The notes: generated by a model from the letters alone, not told the origin. A stretch of 64,000 nucleotides of DNA from Cellulomonas hominis (GCF_901521055.1 NZ_CABEGA010000073.1:27887-91886); one strand, 5' to 3'. Numbered from the stretch's first letter, positions 34,392 through 47,312 are shown. A program made the numbers and translations.

Positions 34392-36962
34392 TCAGCGCGC
34401 CCGTACGCGCGTGGCGACCTTGCGCGCGAGCGCGCCGGGACCGCCCGCGCGCAGCACCCGCACGGCCGCGACCGCGTGCCGTCCGCCCGGCAGCCCCGCC
34501 GCGCGCGCCACGAGCTCCGCGCGCCGGTCCGCCGGGATCCCCGGGTGGGCGTCGATCCAGCCCTCGGGGGCGTCGAACGGCTCGTCGTCCGCCACCGGCT
34601 CCCAGGCCGTCGCCTGCCGCGGCCCCTGCTCGCGCCGGAGGGTGGCCGCGGCGCGCAGCAGGTCGGCGTACACCTGCGCCTGGCTGTGCGGCCCCCAGCG
34701 CAGCAGCGCCTCGCGCCGGGCCGCCGCACCGACGCGCCGCCGCAGCAGCGCGTCGTCGAGCAGCGCGGCGAGCGCGCGCTCCCAGTCCTCGGCCGTGGTC
34801 GCGAGCAGACCCGTGCGGCCGTCGTCCACGGCCTCGCGGAACGGCTGCGTCGGCGACGCCACGGTCGGGGTCTCGACGAGCGCCGCCTCGAGCCACTTGA
34901 TCGCCGACTTGGCCTCGTTGAACGTGTTCTCCAGCACCAGCGGCGCGAGGTTCACGTCGACGTCGCGCAGGCGGCCGGGCAGCTCGTACCAGGGCAGCAT
35001 CGGCAGCCGGCGGATCCGCGCCTCGAACGGCTCGAGCGCCGGGCCCGTGGTGAGGAACCCGCCGATCCACAGCTCGACGTCCGGCCGGTCGGCGAGCACG
35101 CGGGCGACCGCCGGCTCGACGACGGCCCAGTCCGCGTCGTGCGTGTTGGTGCCGCTGAAGTACCCGATCCGCAGCGGCCCCGGGGTGCGCGGACGGCTGC
35201 GGGCCCGGTCGCTCTGCCGGGCGAGGTCGATGCCCACGCCGTTCGCGAACCGGAACGCCGGCAGCCCGGTCGTGGCCGTCGCGTGCTCGCACAGCCGCTC
35301 GGTGCTGCCCACGTACGCGTCGGCGAGCTCCATGGTCGTGCGGTAGCGCGCGACGCCCCGCCACCACAGGGCGTGCTCCTCGGGCGAGAGCACGTCCAGG
35401 CCGTGCACCTGGCCCTCGAGCGCGGGGTCGAAGATGAGGTCGTCGATGTCGAACAGCACCGGGACGGGACGCGGGCGCGCGCGCACGTCGGCGACCACCT
35501 CGACGATCTGCGACGTGGCCGGGACCCGGTAGAGGACGACGGCGTCCGCCTGCGCGGCCAGCCCGGGCACCTCGGGGTCGCGGTAGTGCCGCACGTCCGC
35601 GTGCACGCCCCGCAGCCGCAGCGCCTCCGCGGGCAGGAACCCGCGGTACCGCAGGGCGGCTCCCCGGATGCCGACGACGAACAGGACGCGCTGCAGCAGC
35701 GCGTCCTCCGCCGCCTCGACGTCGCTCAGGTCCATCACGTCCTCCTGGTCGCCCGGACCGACGAGGTCCGCGTACAGCTGCTCGAGCCCGTCGAGCTGGT
35801 CCGTGAAGCCCCGGATGGGGGCGGTGGTGCCGGAGCTGCGCAGCCGGGCCACGAGCGCCGGGTCCGCGACCAGGCGGGCGAGCGCCGCGCCGAGGGACTC
35901 CGGGTCGGCGGCCGGCACGACGAGGCCGTTGACGCCGTCCTCGACGACCTCCTCGGGGCCGAGGGTGTCCGTGCAGACCACGGCCATGCCCGCGGCGAGG
36001 GCCTCACGGGTCACGATCGAGTGCGACTCCCGCATGACCGACGGCAGCACGAGCACGTCGTGCTCGGCCATCACGGTCGCCACGGTCGTCCGGTCGTAGG
36101 CCGGCGGGAACCGCACCGCGGCGGGGAGCGGGGCCTCCAGGTCCAGGTCCTCCCGCCGGACCCCGAACAGGTCCAGCGTCCACCCGTCCGCAGGCAGCCC
36201 CTCGAGCGACTCCAGCAGGACGTCGATGCCCTTCATGGGGTCGGAGCCGCCGGCGAACATGAGCCGCACGGGCCCCTCGTGCGGACCGGTCCGCACCGCG
36301 CCGGCCGGCTCCGCGACGTCGGCGTCCGGCACGCCGTTCTCGTCGACGACCAGGCGGGCGGCGTCGACGCCGTTGGCCGCCAGGACGCGCGCCGCACTGG
36401 CCGACGGGGCGAGGACGACGTCCGCGCCCGCGAGCTGCTCGTGCAGCAGCTCGTTGCGCCGCTCCAGCCAGCTGTGGCTCCGGGCGCACGGGCAGGTGCC
36501 GCAGTCCACGACGATGCTGCACGGGCGCATGTCGGGAGCGACCAGGAACTGCCGCGCGCAGGACCACCAGAAGTCGTGCATGGTCACGACGACCTTGGCG
36601 CCCGAGCGGTGCGCGGCCGCGACCAGGCCGGCCCCGAGGGTCTGCAGCGAGTGCAGGTGCACCACGTCCGGCCGCTCCTGAGCGAGCCAGGCCTCGAAGT
36701 CGGCGGTGACCTCGGGGTTCAGGCTGTTGCGCGGGTCCGACCACGCGGTCCACGGCGTGGTCACGACCCACCGCACGCGGACGCCGTGACCGTCGTCCTC
36801 GGTCCAGGTGGACAGCGGCTCGCGGTGCTCGTCGAGGTGGCCGGCGTAGACGCTGACCTCGTGCCCCCGGGCGGCCAGGCCCCGCGCGATGCGCTGGGGG
36901 ACGAGCGTGCCCCCGCTCACCAGGTTCGGCGGGTAATGGGCAGACACCTGGACGACGCGCAC
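34392..36962 (-). CDS. Two-domain GT4-type glycosyltransferase
   Basis: 856 residues containing two successive GT-B units. Domain 1 (1 to about 405) opens with VVQVSAHYPPNLVSGGT, has VVTMHDFWWSCARQF, a Cys-rich loop (CSIVVDCGTCPCARSH) that may bind metal, and ESHSIVTREALAAGMAVV with the E-x7-E donor motif. Domain 2 (about 425-780) has VLFDIDDLIFDP, RIGYFSGTNTHDADW and TFNEAKSAIKWLEAALVETP, matching another GT4-like branch. The C-terminal 75 residues are charged. Two transferases in one chain could add two sugars in turn or build a disaccharide repeat. GTG 36962 is 6 bases after TAGACT, so leaderless. Monocistronic. Confidence 0.8.
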   Translation of the reverse strand: MRVVQVSAHYPPNLVSGGTLVPQRIARGLAARGHEVSVYAGHLDEHREPLSTWTEDDGHGVRVRWVVTTPWTAWSDPRNSLNPEVTADFEAWLAQERPDVVHLHSLQTLGAGLVAAAHRSGAKVVVTMHDFWWSCARQFLVAPDMRPCSIVVDCGTCPCARSHSWLERRNELLHEQLAGADVVLAPSASAARVLAANGVDAARLVVDENGVPDADVAEPAGAVRTGPHEGPVRLMFAGGSDPMKGIDVLLESLEGLPADGWTLDLFGVRREDLDLEAPLPAAVRFPPAYDRTTVATVMAEHDVLVLPSVMRESHSIVTREALAAGMAVVCTDTLGPEEVVEDGVNGLVVPAADPESLGAALARLVADPALVARLRSSGTTAPIRGFTDQLDGLEQLYADLVGPGDQEDVMDLSDVEAAEDALLQRVLFVVGIRGAALRYRGFLPAEALRLRGVHADVRHYRDPEVPGLAAQADAVVLYRVPATSQIVEVVADVRARPRPVPVLFDIDDLIFDPALEGQVHGLDVLSPEEHALWWRGVARYRTTMELADAYVGSTERLCEHATATTGLPAFRFANGVGIDLARQSDRARSRPRTPGPLRIGYFSGTNTHDADWAVVEPAVARVLADRPDVELWIGGFLTTGPALEPFEARIRRLPMLPWYELPGRLRDVDVNLAPLVLENTFNEAKSAIKWLEAALVETPTVASPTQPFREAVDDGRTGLLATTAEDWERALAALLDDALLRRRVGAAARREALLRWGPHSQAQVYADLLRAAATLRREQGPRQATAWEPVADDEPFDAPEGWIDAHPGIPADRRAELVARAAGLPGGRHAVAAVRVLRAGGPGALARKVATRVRAR

Positions 36963-36968
36963 CCGGCG

Positions 36969-36974
36969 AGTCTA
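36969..36974 (-). promoter_or_regulatory. -10 element of leaderless two-domain GT transcript
   Basis: TAGACT on the minus strand ends 6 bases before GTG 36962; divergent partner at 37023-37028. Confidence 0.65.
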
Positions 36975-37022
36975 GACGCCGGTCGCCGGGCTCCCGAGGT
37001 CATCGGACGGACGCCGATGCTC

Positions 37023-37028
37023 TAGTCT
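37023..37028 (+). promoter_or_regulatory. -10 element of leaderless coiled-coil protein transcript
   Basis: TAGTCT ends 7 bases before ATG 37036. Confidence 0.65.
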
Positions 37029-37035
37029 TCCGGCC

Positions 37036-37386
37036 ATGCCGTCCGACTCCCCCGACCGTGCAGAGTGGCACGCGAGCCTCGCCCGGCGGGACAGGGCCGC
37101 GCACGACCGGATGGCGCAGCGCGCCGCCGAGACGGGCGAGCCCCTGCTCCAGCAGCGCTTCGACGCCGTCACCGCCGAGCTGCACGTCCTGCGCGCCGCC
37201 GTGTCGCGCCGCGACGCGCTCCTGCGTGAGCAGACGGAGGCACTGCGTGAGCGGGAGCAGCGGCTGCGGGCCCTGGAGGCGGCGCGCCTCCCCGCCCCGG
37301 GCCTGATCGCCCGGGCGCGGCGCCTCGCGGGCCGCGCGCGCCGCCTCGTCGGCCGCTACGTCCGCACGGGCCTGACCCAGCGATGA
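37036..37386 (+). CDS. Small coiled-coil protein coupled to a glycosyltransferase
   Basis: 116 residues, no recognised family. Residues about 35-85 form a charged heptad-type helix (TAELHVLRAAVSRRDALLRE; ALREREQRLRALE), followed by a basic amphipathic segment (IARARRLAGRARRLVGRYVR). No signal or membrane segment. ATG 37036 is set by the TAGTCT box 7 bases upstream, and the stop overlaps the next ATG (ATGA). It could dock the following GT2 to the membrane or to a partner; similar coil-plus-basic-tail ends occur on the methyltransferase at 42.3 kb. Confidence 0.65.
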   Translation: MPSDSPDRAEWHASLARRDRAAHDRMAQRAAETGEPLLQQRFDAVTAELHVLRAAVSRRDALLREQTEALREREQRLRALEAARLPAPGLIARARRLAGRARRLVGRYVRTGLTQR

Positions 37387-38900
37387 GCACCGCGATCTCC
37401 CTCGTCGTCCTGCCCGGGGCGGACGACGACCTGCTGCTGCGCACGGCGCGGAGCATCGCCCTGCACGGCGCCGGCCCCTGGGAGCTCGTCGCGGACAGCA
37501 CCGCGACGTCCCCGGCGGGTCGCGCGGCGGTGGACTCCGTGCTGCGCCGACGGGTCCGGTGGGTCGACGCCCGGGGCGCCGCGGGGCTCGCGGAGCGCGC
37601 GCGGGTCGCCGCCGGGACCTACCTCGCCCTGCTGGCACCGGGCGACGAGCTCGAGCCCGGCGTGCTCTCGGCCGCCGTCGAGTACCTCGCGGCACGGCCC
37701 GGCACGGACGTCCTCTACACGGACGAGCAGTGGGACGCCCCCGGGATCGAGGGCATCCAGACCAAGCCGGGCTGGGCGCCGCACTACCTGGAGGGCTGGG
37801 ACTACCTGGGTCGGCTGTGCCTGGTGCGGACCGCGCTGGTGGAGCAGGTCGGCGGGGTGTCCGCGACCGCGGACGGCGCCGCCGAGTGGGACCTCCACCT
37901 GCGGGTCACCGAGGCGACCGACCGGATCGAGCACCTGCCGGTGATCGGCGTGACCCGGCTGCGCCCCCCGTCCACCGACCCGGCCGACGTCGAGGCAGGG
38001 CGCCGCGCCGTCGCCGCGCGGTACGAGCGGCTCGGCATCCCGGCGACCGTCGAGGTCGCGCACCCGGCGGGCTACGTCCGCGTCTGGCGCCACCTGCCCG
38101 ACCCCCCGCCGCTGGTGTCGGTCGTCATCCCCACCGGCGGTGGCCGCCGTGACGTGCGCGGGGAGTCGACGCTGGTGGTCGAGACCGCGGTGCGGTCGCT
38201 CGTGGAGCGGACCACGTACCCGCGCTGGGAGCTGGTGCTGGTCACGAGCGAGGGCACGCCCGCCGAGGTGGTCGACGTGGTGCGCTCGCTCGCCGGCGAC
38301 CGGCTCACCGTGGCACCCGTGACGGGCGAGTTCTCCTTCTCGTTCTCGGTCAACGAGGGCGTCCGCGCGTCCCGGGGCGAGCTGGTCGTCCTGCTCAACG
38401 ACGACACGGAGGTGGTCGAGCCGCGCTGGCTCGACCGCATGGTCGCCGTCGCCCAGGACCCCTCCGTCGGTGCGGTCGGCGCCAAGCTCCTCTTCGAGGA
38501 CGGCACCATCCAGCACGTCGGCATCGTCCACGACGACGCCTGGCTCCCCGTGCACGCGCACCGGGTGGCGGCCGACGACGCCAGCCACTTCGGGGCCAAG
38601 ATCGTCGACGTCGACTACCTCGCCGTCACCGCCGCGTGCGTGCTCGTCCCCCGCGACCTGTACGTCGAGCTCGGCGGCTTCAGCGAGGAGCTGCCGATGG
38701 CGTTCAACGACGTGGACTTCTGCCACAAGGTGATCACGTCGGGCCGGTCGGTCGTGTGCACGCCGTTCGCGACGCTGTTCCACTACGAGAGCTCGAGCCG
38801 CGTCGCCGACGTGCGCCCGTTCGAGCGGCAGTACCTGATGGACAAGACGATCGAGCTCGCGCAGCACGACCCGCACGTGAACCACCGCTCGGTGCGCTGA
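37383..38900 (+). CDS. GT2 glycosyltransferase with degenerate N-terminal half
   Basis: 505 residues. The C-terminal GT-A domain (about 235-500) has PLVSVVIPTGGGRR, VTSEGTP, FSFSVNEGVRASRGELVVLL with NDDTEV as metal site, and ELGGFSEELPMAFNDVDFCH. The N-terminal 230 residues look like a second, decayed GT-A unit (TYLALLAPGDELEPGVLSAA, then DVLYTDEQWD), as in many two-part GT2 proteins of surface-polysaccharide clusters. No membrane anchor. Overlaps the preceding small gene (ATGA). Confidence 0.82.
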   Translation: MSTAISLVVLPGADDDLLLRTARSIALHGAGPWELVADSTATSPAGRAAVDSVLRRRVRWVDARGAAGLAERARVAAGTYLALLAPGDELEPGVLSAAVEYLAARPGTDVLYTDEQWDAPGIEGIQTKPGWAPHYLEGWDYLGRLCLVRTALVEQVGGVSATADGAAEWDLHLRVTEATDRIEHLPVIGVTRLRPPSTDPADVEAGRRAVAARYERLGIPATVEVAHPAGYVRVWRHLPDPPPLVSVVIPTGGGRRDVRGESTLVVETAVRSLVERTTYPRWELVLVTSEGTPAEVVDVVRSLAGDRLTVAPVTGEFSFSFSVNEGVRASRGELVVLLNDDTEVVEPRWLDRMVAVAQDPSVGAVGAKLLFEDGTIQHVGIVHDDAWLPVHAHRVAADDASHFGAKIVDVDYLAVTAACVLVPRDLYVELGGFSEELPMAFNDVDFCHKVITSGRSVVCTPFATLFHYESSSRVADVRPFERQYLMDKTIELAQHDPHVNHRSVR

Positions 38901-38931
38901 CCGGCGCGGCCGCCCTGTCGGCGCCGCCCCG

Positions 38932-40329
38932 TCAGCGCCGGCGGGCCAGCCGCCAGCGGACCTTGGCCACCACCTGGCGCACCCCGCCCGCCCGCAGGTG
39001 CCGCCACACGGCGGCGGCGTCGGCCCGCAGCGCGCGCAGGGCGTCGACGCGGGGGACGGTGACGGGCACCGGGGCCGACGGGTCGGACGTGGCCAGCCGG
39101 TGGGCGTCGGCCGCGCGTCGGGGCGCGCGGCAGAACTCCACCAGGGGCGCGAGGACGACCGGCCAGGTGAACTCCCGCGCCGTCTCCGCGACCGCGGCAC
39201 GGGACGCGGCGGCCTCGTCGGGGTCGGTCAGCAGGTCGCCCAGCGCCTCCGCGAGGGCGTCCACGTCCTCCGGGGGCACCGCGCGGCCGAGGCCCCGCTC
39301 CCGCACGAGGTCCGCGAAGCCGTCGCCCTCGGTGGACACGATCGGCAGGCCCGCCCACAGGTAGTCCAGGATCCGCGTGCGGAACGAGAACTCGGTCTCG
39401 ACGTGCGGGAAGTGGCAGCTCACGCCGACGTCCGCGTCCATCAGGTAGTCGGCGCGCGACTCGTACGGCACCCAGTCCTCGTTGAAGAACACGTGCGTGC
39501 CGGTGAGCCCGAGCTCGTCGGACAGCTCGCGGCACCGCGTTGCGACGGCCATCTCGGGCACGTCCGGGTTGGGGTGCTTCATCCCCAGGAAGTACAGCCG
39601 CACCTCCGGGACCCGCGCGCGCAGCCGGTCCACGGCCCGCACGAGCGTCAGGGGGTCGAACCAGTTGTAGACGCCGCCGCCCCAGAGCACGACCTTGTCG
39701 TCCGGGCCGATGCCCGGGGTCGTGCCCTTGATCGCGTGCCGGGCGGGGGCCGGCGGTGTCGCCGCGGTGCCGAACGGGACGACCGACAGCAGGGAGGCGA
39801 GCGACGGGTCCGCGTCGTAGGTGTCCGGGTTGATGCGCCCCGCTGCGGAGAGATGGCCGAACCACAGGTCCCGCTGCCGCCGGGACGCGCACAGGAAGAA
39901 GTCGCCGCGCCGCAGCTGGTCGCGCAGCTCGCCCAGCGCGAAGGCGAGCGCCCGCTCGCGCTCGGCCGGCGGCTTGTACCGGTCCACCTCGAGCGTCTCG
40001 AGCTGGAACGGGTCGTACAGGTCCACCACCAGCACCTGCGGGCAGTCCTGGAGCCACGCGAACGCGTTGAACACGAACCCCTGGACGACGACGACGTCGG
40101 AGGCCTCCACGTCCGAGCGGAAGGCCTCGACCGTCGTGTGCTCGGCACGGAACCCGACGCCGTCGCGGGTGCAGCGGCCGAACGTCACGAGCCGCACGTC
40201 GTGCTCCTCGCTCAGCGCGCGCGAGATCTCCCACGCCCGGATCGCCGGCCCCGCCATGCGGTCCGCGATCGTGTCGAGCGTGACGACGAGGACCCGCTGC
40301 CGCGTCCCGGTGAGCGCGCCCGCCGTCAC
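38932..40329 (-). CDS. GT4-like glycosyltransferase
   Basis: 465 residues, GT-B fold. QRVLVVTLDTIADRMAGPAIRAWE at the N-terminus is the acceptor-domain loop typical of GT4; VVLWGGGVYNWFDPLTLVRA, VRLYFLGMKHPNP, RTRILDYLWAGLPIVSTEGD (donor site) follow. GTG 40329 overlaps the wzt stop (GTGA); a longer in-frame extension only reads antisense of no homology within wzt. Last gene of methyltransferase-wzm-wzt-GT, so it probably helps make the polymer exported by that ABC transporter. Confidence 0.83.
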   Translation of the reverse strand: MTAGALTGTRQRVLVVTLDTIADRMAGPAIRAWEISRALSEEHDVRLVTFGRCTRDGVGFRAEHTTVEAFRSDVEASDVVVVQGFVFNAFAWLQDCPQVLVVDLYDPFQLETLEVDRYKPPAERERALAFALGELRDQLRRGDFFLCASRRQRDLWFGHLSAAGRINPDTYDADPSLASLLSVVPFGTAATPPAPARHAIKGTTPGIGPDDKVVLWGGGVYNWFDPLTLVRAVDRLRARVPEVRLYFLGMKHPNPDVPEMAVATRCRELSDELGLTGTHVFFNEDWVPYESRADYLMDADVGVSCHFPHVETEFSFRTRILDYLWAGLPIVSTEGDGFADLVRERGLGRAVPPEDVDALAEALGDLLTDPDEAAASRAAVAETAREFTWPVVLAPLVEFCRAPRRAADAHRLATSDPSAPVPVTVPRVDALRALRADAAAVWRHLRAGGVRQVVAKVRWRLARRR

Positions 40330-41507
40330 GACCAGCGTCCGTCCAGCGCGAGGTAGCCGCCGGACTCGACCGGCGTGCCGAAGTCGACGTTCAGGCGCGC
40401 GCCCTCGCGGACGTAGTCGTACACGTGCGTGGTCGACTGGTCGACGATCGACGCCATCACCTGGAACGTGCCGGGCTGGAGGGCCAGCCGCGGGATCGTG
40501 CACTCGACGACGCCCTGGCCCTCGATCGCGTCGATCCGGTGGCCGAGGTCCCGGGTGTTGTTCGCCCACAGGTAGACGCCGTCGTGCGACTCGAGGGCGA
40601 GCCCGAACACCGGGTCCTCGATCCGCCGGCCCGCGGTGTAGCGGATGCGGATGGTCACCTCGTCACCCGTGCGCACCGAGGCCACCGGGCGGCCCGCGCT
40701 GACGAGCTCGACCGACTCGATGACGGCCTCGCCGGAGCCCCAGCGCACCTCCCCGTCACGGCCGGTGCGCGTGTCGGTCCGGGTGGAGTCGAGGTAGCGC
40801 TCGAGGATCGGCTTCGCCTCGCCGGTCTCCACCAGGTGCCCGTGCGACAGCCACGCGACGTTGTCGCACATGTTGCGCAGCGAGGGCATCGAGTGGCTGA
40901 CCACGACCACGGTGCGGCCGTCGCGACGGAACTCGACGAACTTCTCGGCGCACTTCTCCTGGAACGCGGCGTCACCGACGGCCAGCACCTCGTCGACCAG
41001 CAGGATCTCCGGGTCCACGTGGATCGCCACGGCGAACCCGAGCCGGACGTACATGCCGGACGAGTAGTTCTTCACCGGCTGGTCGATGAACTGCTCGACG
41101 CCCGAGAAGTCCACGATCGCGTCGAACTTGCGGTCGATCTCGGTCTTGCTCATCCCGAGGATCGACCCGTTGAGGTAGACGTTGTCGCGTCCGGACAGCT
41201 CCGGGTGGAAGCCCGAGCCGACCTCGAGCAGCGCCGCGACACGGCCGCGCGTGGTGACGTCGCCGGAGTCCGGGTACAGGATCCGGGCCAGGCACTTCAG
41301 CAGCGTGGACTTGCCCGACCCGTTGTCCCCGACCAGGCCGAACGTGCTGCCCTGGGGGATCTCGAAGCTCACGTCCTCGAGCGCGAGGAAGTCCTCGTAC
41401 ACCGCGCGCTTGCGCCGCATGACCGCGGCCTTCAGCGTCTGGTTCCGCTCGTGGTACACCCGGAACTTCTTCGTCACGGCATCCACCGTGACGGCTGCCT
41501 CGCTCAC
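40326..41507 (-). CDS. wzt: Polysaccharide ABC exporter ATPase with C-terminal carbohydrate-binding-type domain
   Basis: 393 residues. ATPase domain: GLVGDNGSGKSTLLKCLARI (Walker A), NYSSGMYVRLGFAVAI (signature), EILLVDEVLAVGD (Walker B) and VSHSMPSLRNMC (switch His). Residues about 255-393 form a beta-rich extension like the Wzt C-terminal domain, which in E. coli O8/O9a reads the chain terminus of the polymer before export. Polymer is assembled on a lipid inside the cell and exported as a finished chain. GTG 41507 overlaps the wzm stop. Confidence 0.93.
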   Translation of the reverse strand: MSEAAVTVDAVTKKFRVYHERNQTLKAAVMRRKRAVYEDFLALEDVSFEIPQGSTFGLVGDNGSGKSTLLKCLARILYPDSGDVTTRGRVAALLEVGSGFHPELSGRDNVYLNGSILGMSKTEIDRKFDAIVDFSGVEQFIDQPVKNYSSGMYVRLGFAVAIHVDPEILLVDEVLAVGDAAFQEKCAEKFVEFRRDGRTVVVVSHSMPSLRNMCDNVAWLSHGHLVETGEAKPILERYLDSTRTDTRTGRDGEVRWGSGEAVIESVELVSAGRPVASVRTGDEVTIRIRYTAGRRIEDPVFGLALESHDGVYLWANNTRDLGHRIDAIEGQGVVECTIPRLALQPGTFQVMASIVDQSTTHVYDYVREGARLNVDFGTPVESGGYLALDGRWS

Positions 41508-42340
41508 AGCGCCTCCGCCAGCTTCTTCTCGTGCCGGCTGAACACCATCGCGCCGACCACGAGGGACACCACGGCCCACGCGACGCAGATCAGGGTGGAG
41601 TCGAGCGGCGGCCACCGGTTGTCGTACAGCAGGTTGCGGAACAGCTCGGTGAACCGCTCCATCGGGTTCAGCCGGTACAGGTCGTACAGCGTCCAGGACC
41701 CCAGCACCGGCCCGACCCGCTCCGACTGCTCCGCGACGTAGGTCAGCGGGTACACGATCGGCGTCGCGTAGAACCAGGCCTGGAGGAGGATGCTCACGAG
41801 GTGCTGGGTGTCCCGGAAGTAGACGTTGGCCACCGAGAGCAGCAGCGACACGCCGAACGCGAACGCCAGCAGCAGCGCCATGACGACGAGCACGGCGGGG
41901 GTCCACAGCAGCGCGGCGGACCCGACGACCGTCAGCGCCACGAGCAGCACGACCATCTCGATGGACCAGGAGAACCCGACCGACAGCGCGTTGGACAGCG
42001 GCAGGGCGGCGCGCGGGAACGCGACCTTCTTGATGAGGTTCTCGTTGGCGACGAGCGACCCCATGCCCCCGTTCACCACGTTGGTGAAGAAGCCCCACGG
42101 CAGCAGCCCGCAGAGCAGCCACACCGCGAACGTGTCGAGACCGGACGGGTCACCCGGCGGGATCTGGATCCGCATGATGAAGCCGAACACGGCCGTGAAG
42201 ATGAGCATCTGCGCGAGCGGGTTGACCAGCGACCACAGCTGGCCGAGCACCGTCCGCTTGTACTTGCCCTTCACCTCGCGCCGCGTCAGGTTCGCCAGCA
42301 GCTCGGGCGCCGAGCGCAGCTCGCGCACCATCGTGATCAT
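41504..42340 (-). CDS. wzm: Polysaccharide ABC exporter permease
   Basis: 278-residue ABC-2 permease with six membrane segments. LTRREVKGKYKRTVLGQLWSL is the amphipathic N-terminal helix of Wzm/TagG-type permeases, and NPLAQMLIFTAVFGFI, PLSNALSVGFSWSIE and YATPIVYPL follow. ATG 42340 overlaps the methyltransferase stop (ATGA). Partner of the Wzt encoded immediately downstream; both export an O-antigen-like or teichoic-type polymer. Confidence 0.93.
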   Translation of the reverse strand: MITMVRELRSAPELLANLTRREVKGKYKRTVLGQLWSLVNPLAQMLIFTAVFGFIMRIQIPPGDPSGLDTFAVWLLCGLLPWGFFTNVVNGGMGSLVANENLIKKVAFPRAALPLSNALSVGFSWSIEMVVLLVALTVVGSAALLWTPAVLVVMALLLAFAFGVSLLLSVANVYFRDTQHLVSILLQAWFYATPIVYPLTYVAEQSERVGPVLGSWTLYDLYRLNPMERFTELFRNLLYDNRWPPLDSTLICVAWAVVSLVVGAMVFSRHEKKLAEAL

Positions 42341-43212
42341 CGGGCGCCGCCCCGCAGCCGGCCGTACACCGCCCGGGGGACACGCAGCACGCGCCACCCC
42401 AGGGTGCCCTGCACCTCCCGCAGCGACGCGACCGCGGCGTCCCGCTCGGCGTGCAGCTGATCGGCCGAGGCCCGCAGCGCCGCGACCTGCGAGCGCAGCG
42501 ACTCGCGCTCCGCGACGGCCTTGCTCAGCGCGGCGTCGGCGTCGTCCCGCACCGCGCGGAGCACGAACTGGAAGGTGGTCGCGTCCTCCTGGCGCCGCAC
42601 CCAGTCGACGACGCCGGGCGGGAGCGCGTCGGCGTCGATCTCGACGTCCGCGTCCAGCGGGTCGCGGAAGGTGGTGCGGAGGTCGGCGGCGGCCAGCCCG
42701 GTGTCGGCGAGCAGCTCGAGCACCGAGCGCCGCGTGAAGAACCGGATGTGCGTGCGGTCCAGCAGGCCGACCTCGGTGTACTGCCACCGCCCCTGCAGGA
42801 GCGCGAGGCGCAGCGAGCCGTGCGAGACGTTCGGGATCGACATGACGACGGACCCGCCCGGGCGCAGCAGGGCGAGCAGCCGGCGCAGCACGTCGGCGGG
42901 GTCCGCCACGTGCTCGAGGACGTCGGCGAACACGAGGACGTCGTAGGTGCGGTCGCCGAACTCCGCGGCGACGTCCATCGTGCTGAGGTCCCCGACCACC
43001 AGGTGGTCCAGGTGCGGCCGGGCCTTCTCGGCCGCCTCGGGGTCGTACTCGATGCCGCTGACGGTGCAGCCGCGGGACGTCAGGGCCTCGGCGAGGTAGC
43101 CCGTCGCGCACCCCACGTCGAGGACCGTGCTGCCCGCGGGGACCAGGTCGAGCACCTGGGCGTGGCTGGTGTTCGACACCGACAGGTCGAGCGTCGTGTC
43201 GTACTGCGACAT
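42337..43212 (-). CDS. SAM-dependent methyltransferase with C-terminal coiled coil
   Basis: 291 residues. VLDVGCATGYLAEAL (SAM loop), GIEYDPEAAEKA, VFADVLEHVADP and LRPGGSVVMSIPNVSHGSLRL place residues about 10-190 in the class I, UbiG/Methyltransf_23 type. Residues about 220-270 form a heptad-type coil (KAVAERESLRSQVAALRASA) and the protein ends with a basic tail (WRVLRVPRAVYGRLRGG). ATG 43212 is preferred to the longer in-frame start at 43266, which lies before the TATGCT box at 43252-43257. Heads the operon with wzm and wzt; it may cap the polymer before export as WbdD does, see findings. Confidence 0.85.
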   Translation of the reverse strand: MSQYDTTLDLSVSNTSHAQVLDLVPAGSTVLDVGCATGYLAEALTSRGCTVSGIEYDPEAAEKARPHLDHLVVGDLSTMDVAAEFGDRTYDVLVFADVLEHVADPADVLRRLLALLRPGGSVVMSIPNVSHGSLRLALLQGRWQYTEVGLLDRTHIRFFTRRSVLELLADTGLAAADLRTTFRDPLDADVEIDADALPPGVVDWVRRQEDATTFQFVLRAVRDDADAALSKAVAERESLRSQVAALRASADQLHAERDAAVASLREVQGTLGWRVLRVPRAVYGRLRGGAR

Positions 43213-43230
43213 GGAGAGGTTCCGATCGTC

Positions 43231-43279
43231 CGGGGGCGCGAGCGCCGCGTCAGCATACCCGCGCACGCCCTCGCCCCCG
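43231..43279. repeat. Inverted repeat enclosing the methyltransferase promoter
   Basis: CGGGGGCG (43231-43238) and CGCCCCCG (43272-43279), extended by GAG/CTC after a one-base bulge. It could terminate the upstream amidase message; the methyltransferase -10 box lies within its loop. Confidence 0.45.
43252..43257 (-). promoter_or_regulatory. -10 element for methyltransferase-wzm-wzt-GT operon
   Basis: TATGCT on the minus strand, start near 43245, leader about 33 bases to ATG 43212. No strong ribosome site is visible. Confidence 0.5.
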
Positions 43280-43287
43280 GTGCGTCG

Positions 43288-47299
<4,012 letters not shown>

Positions 47300-47312
47300 C
47301 CCCGCACGGCAG

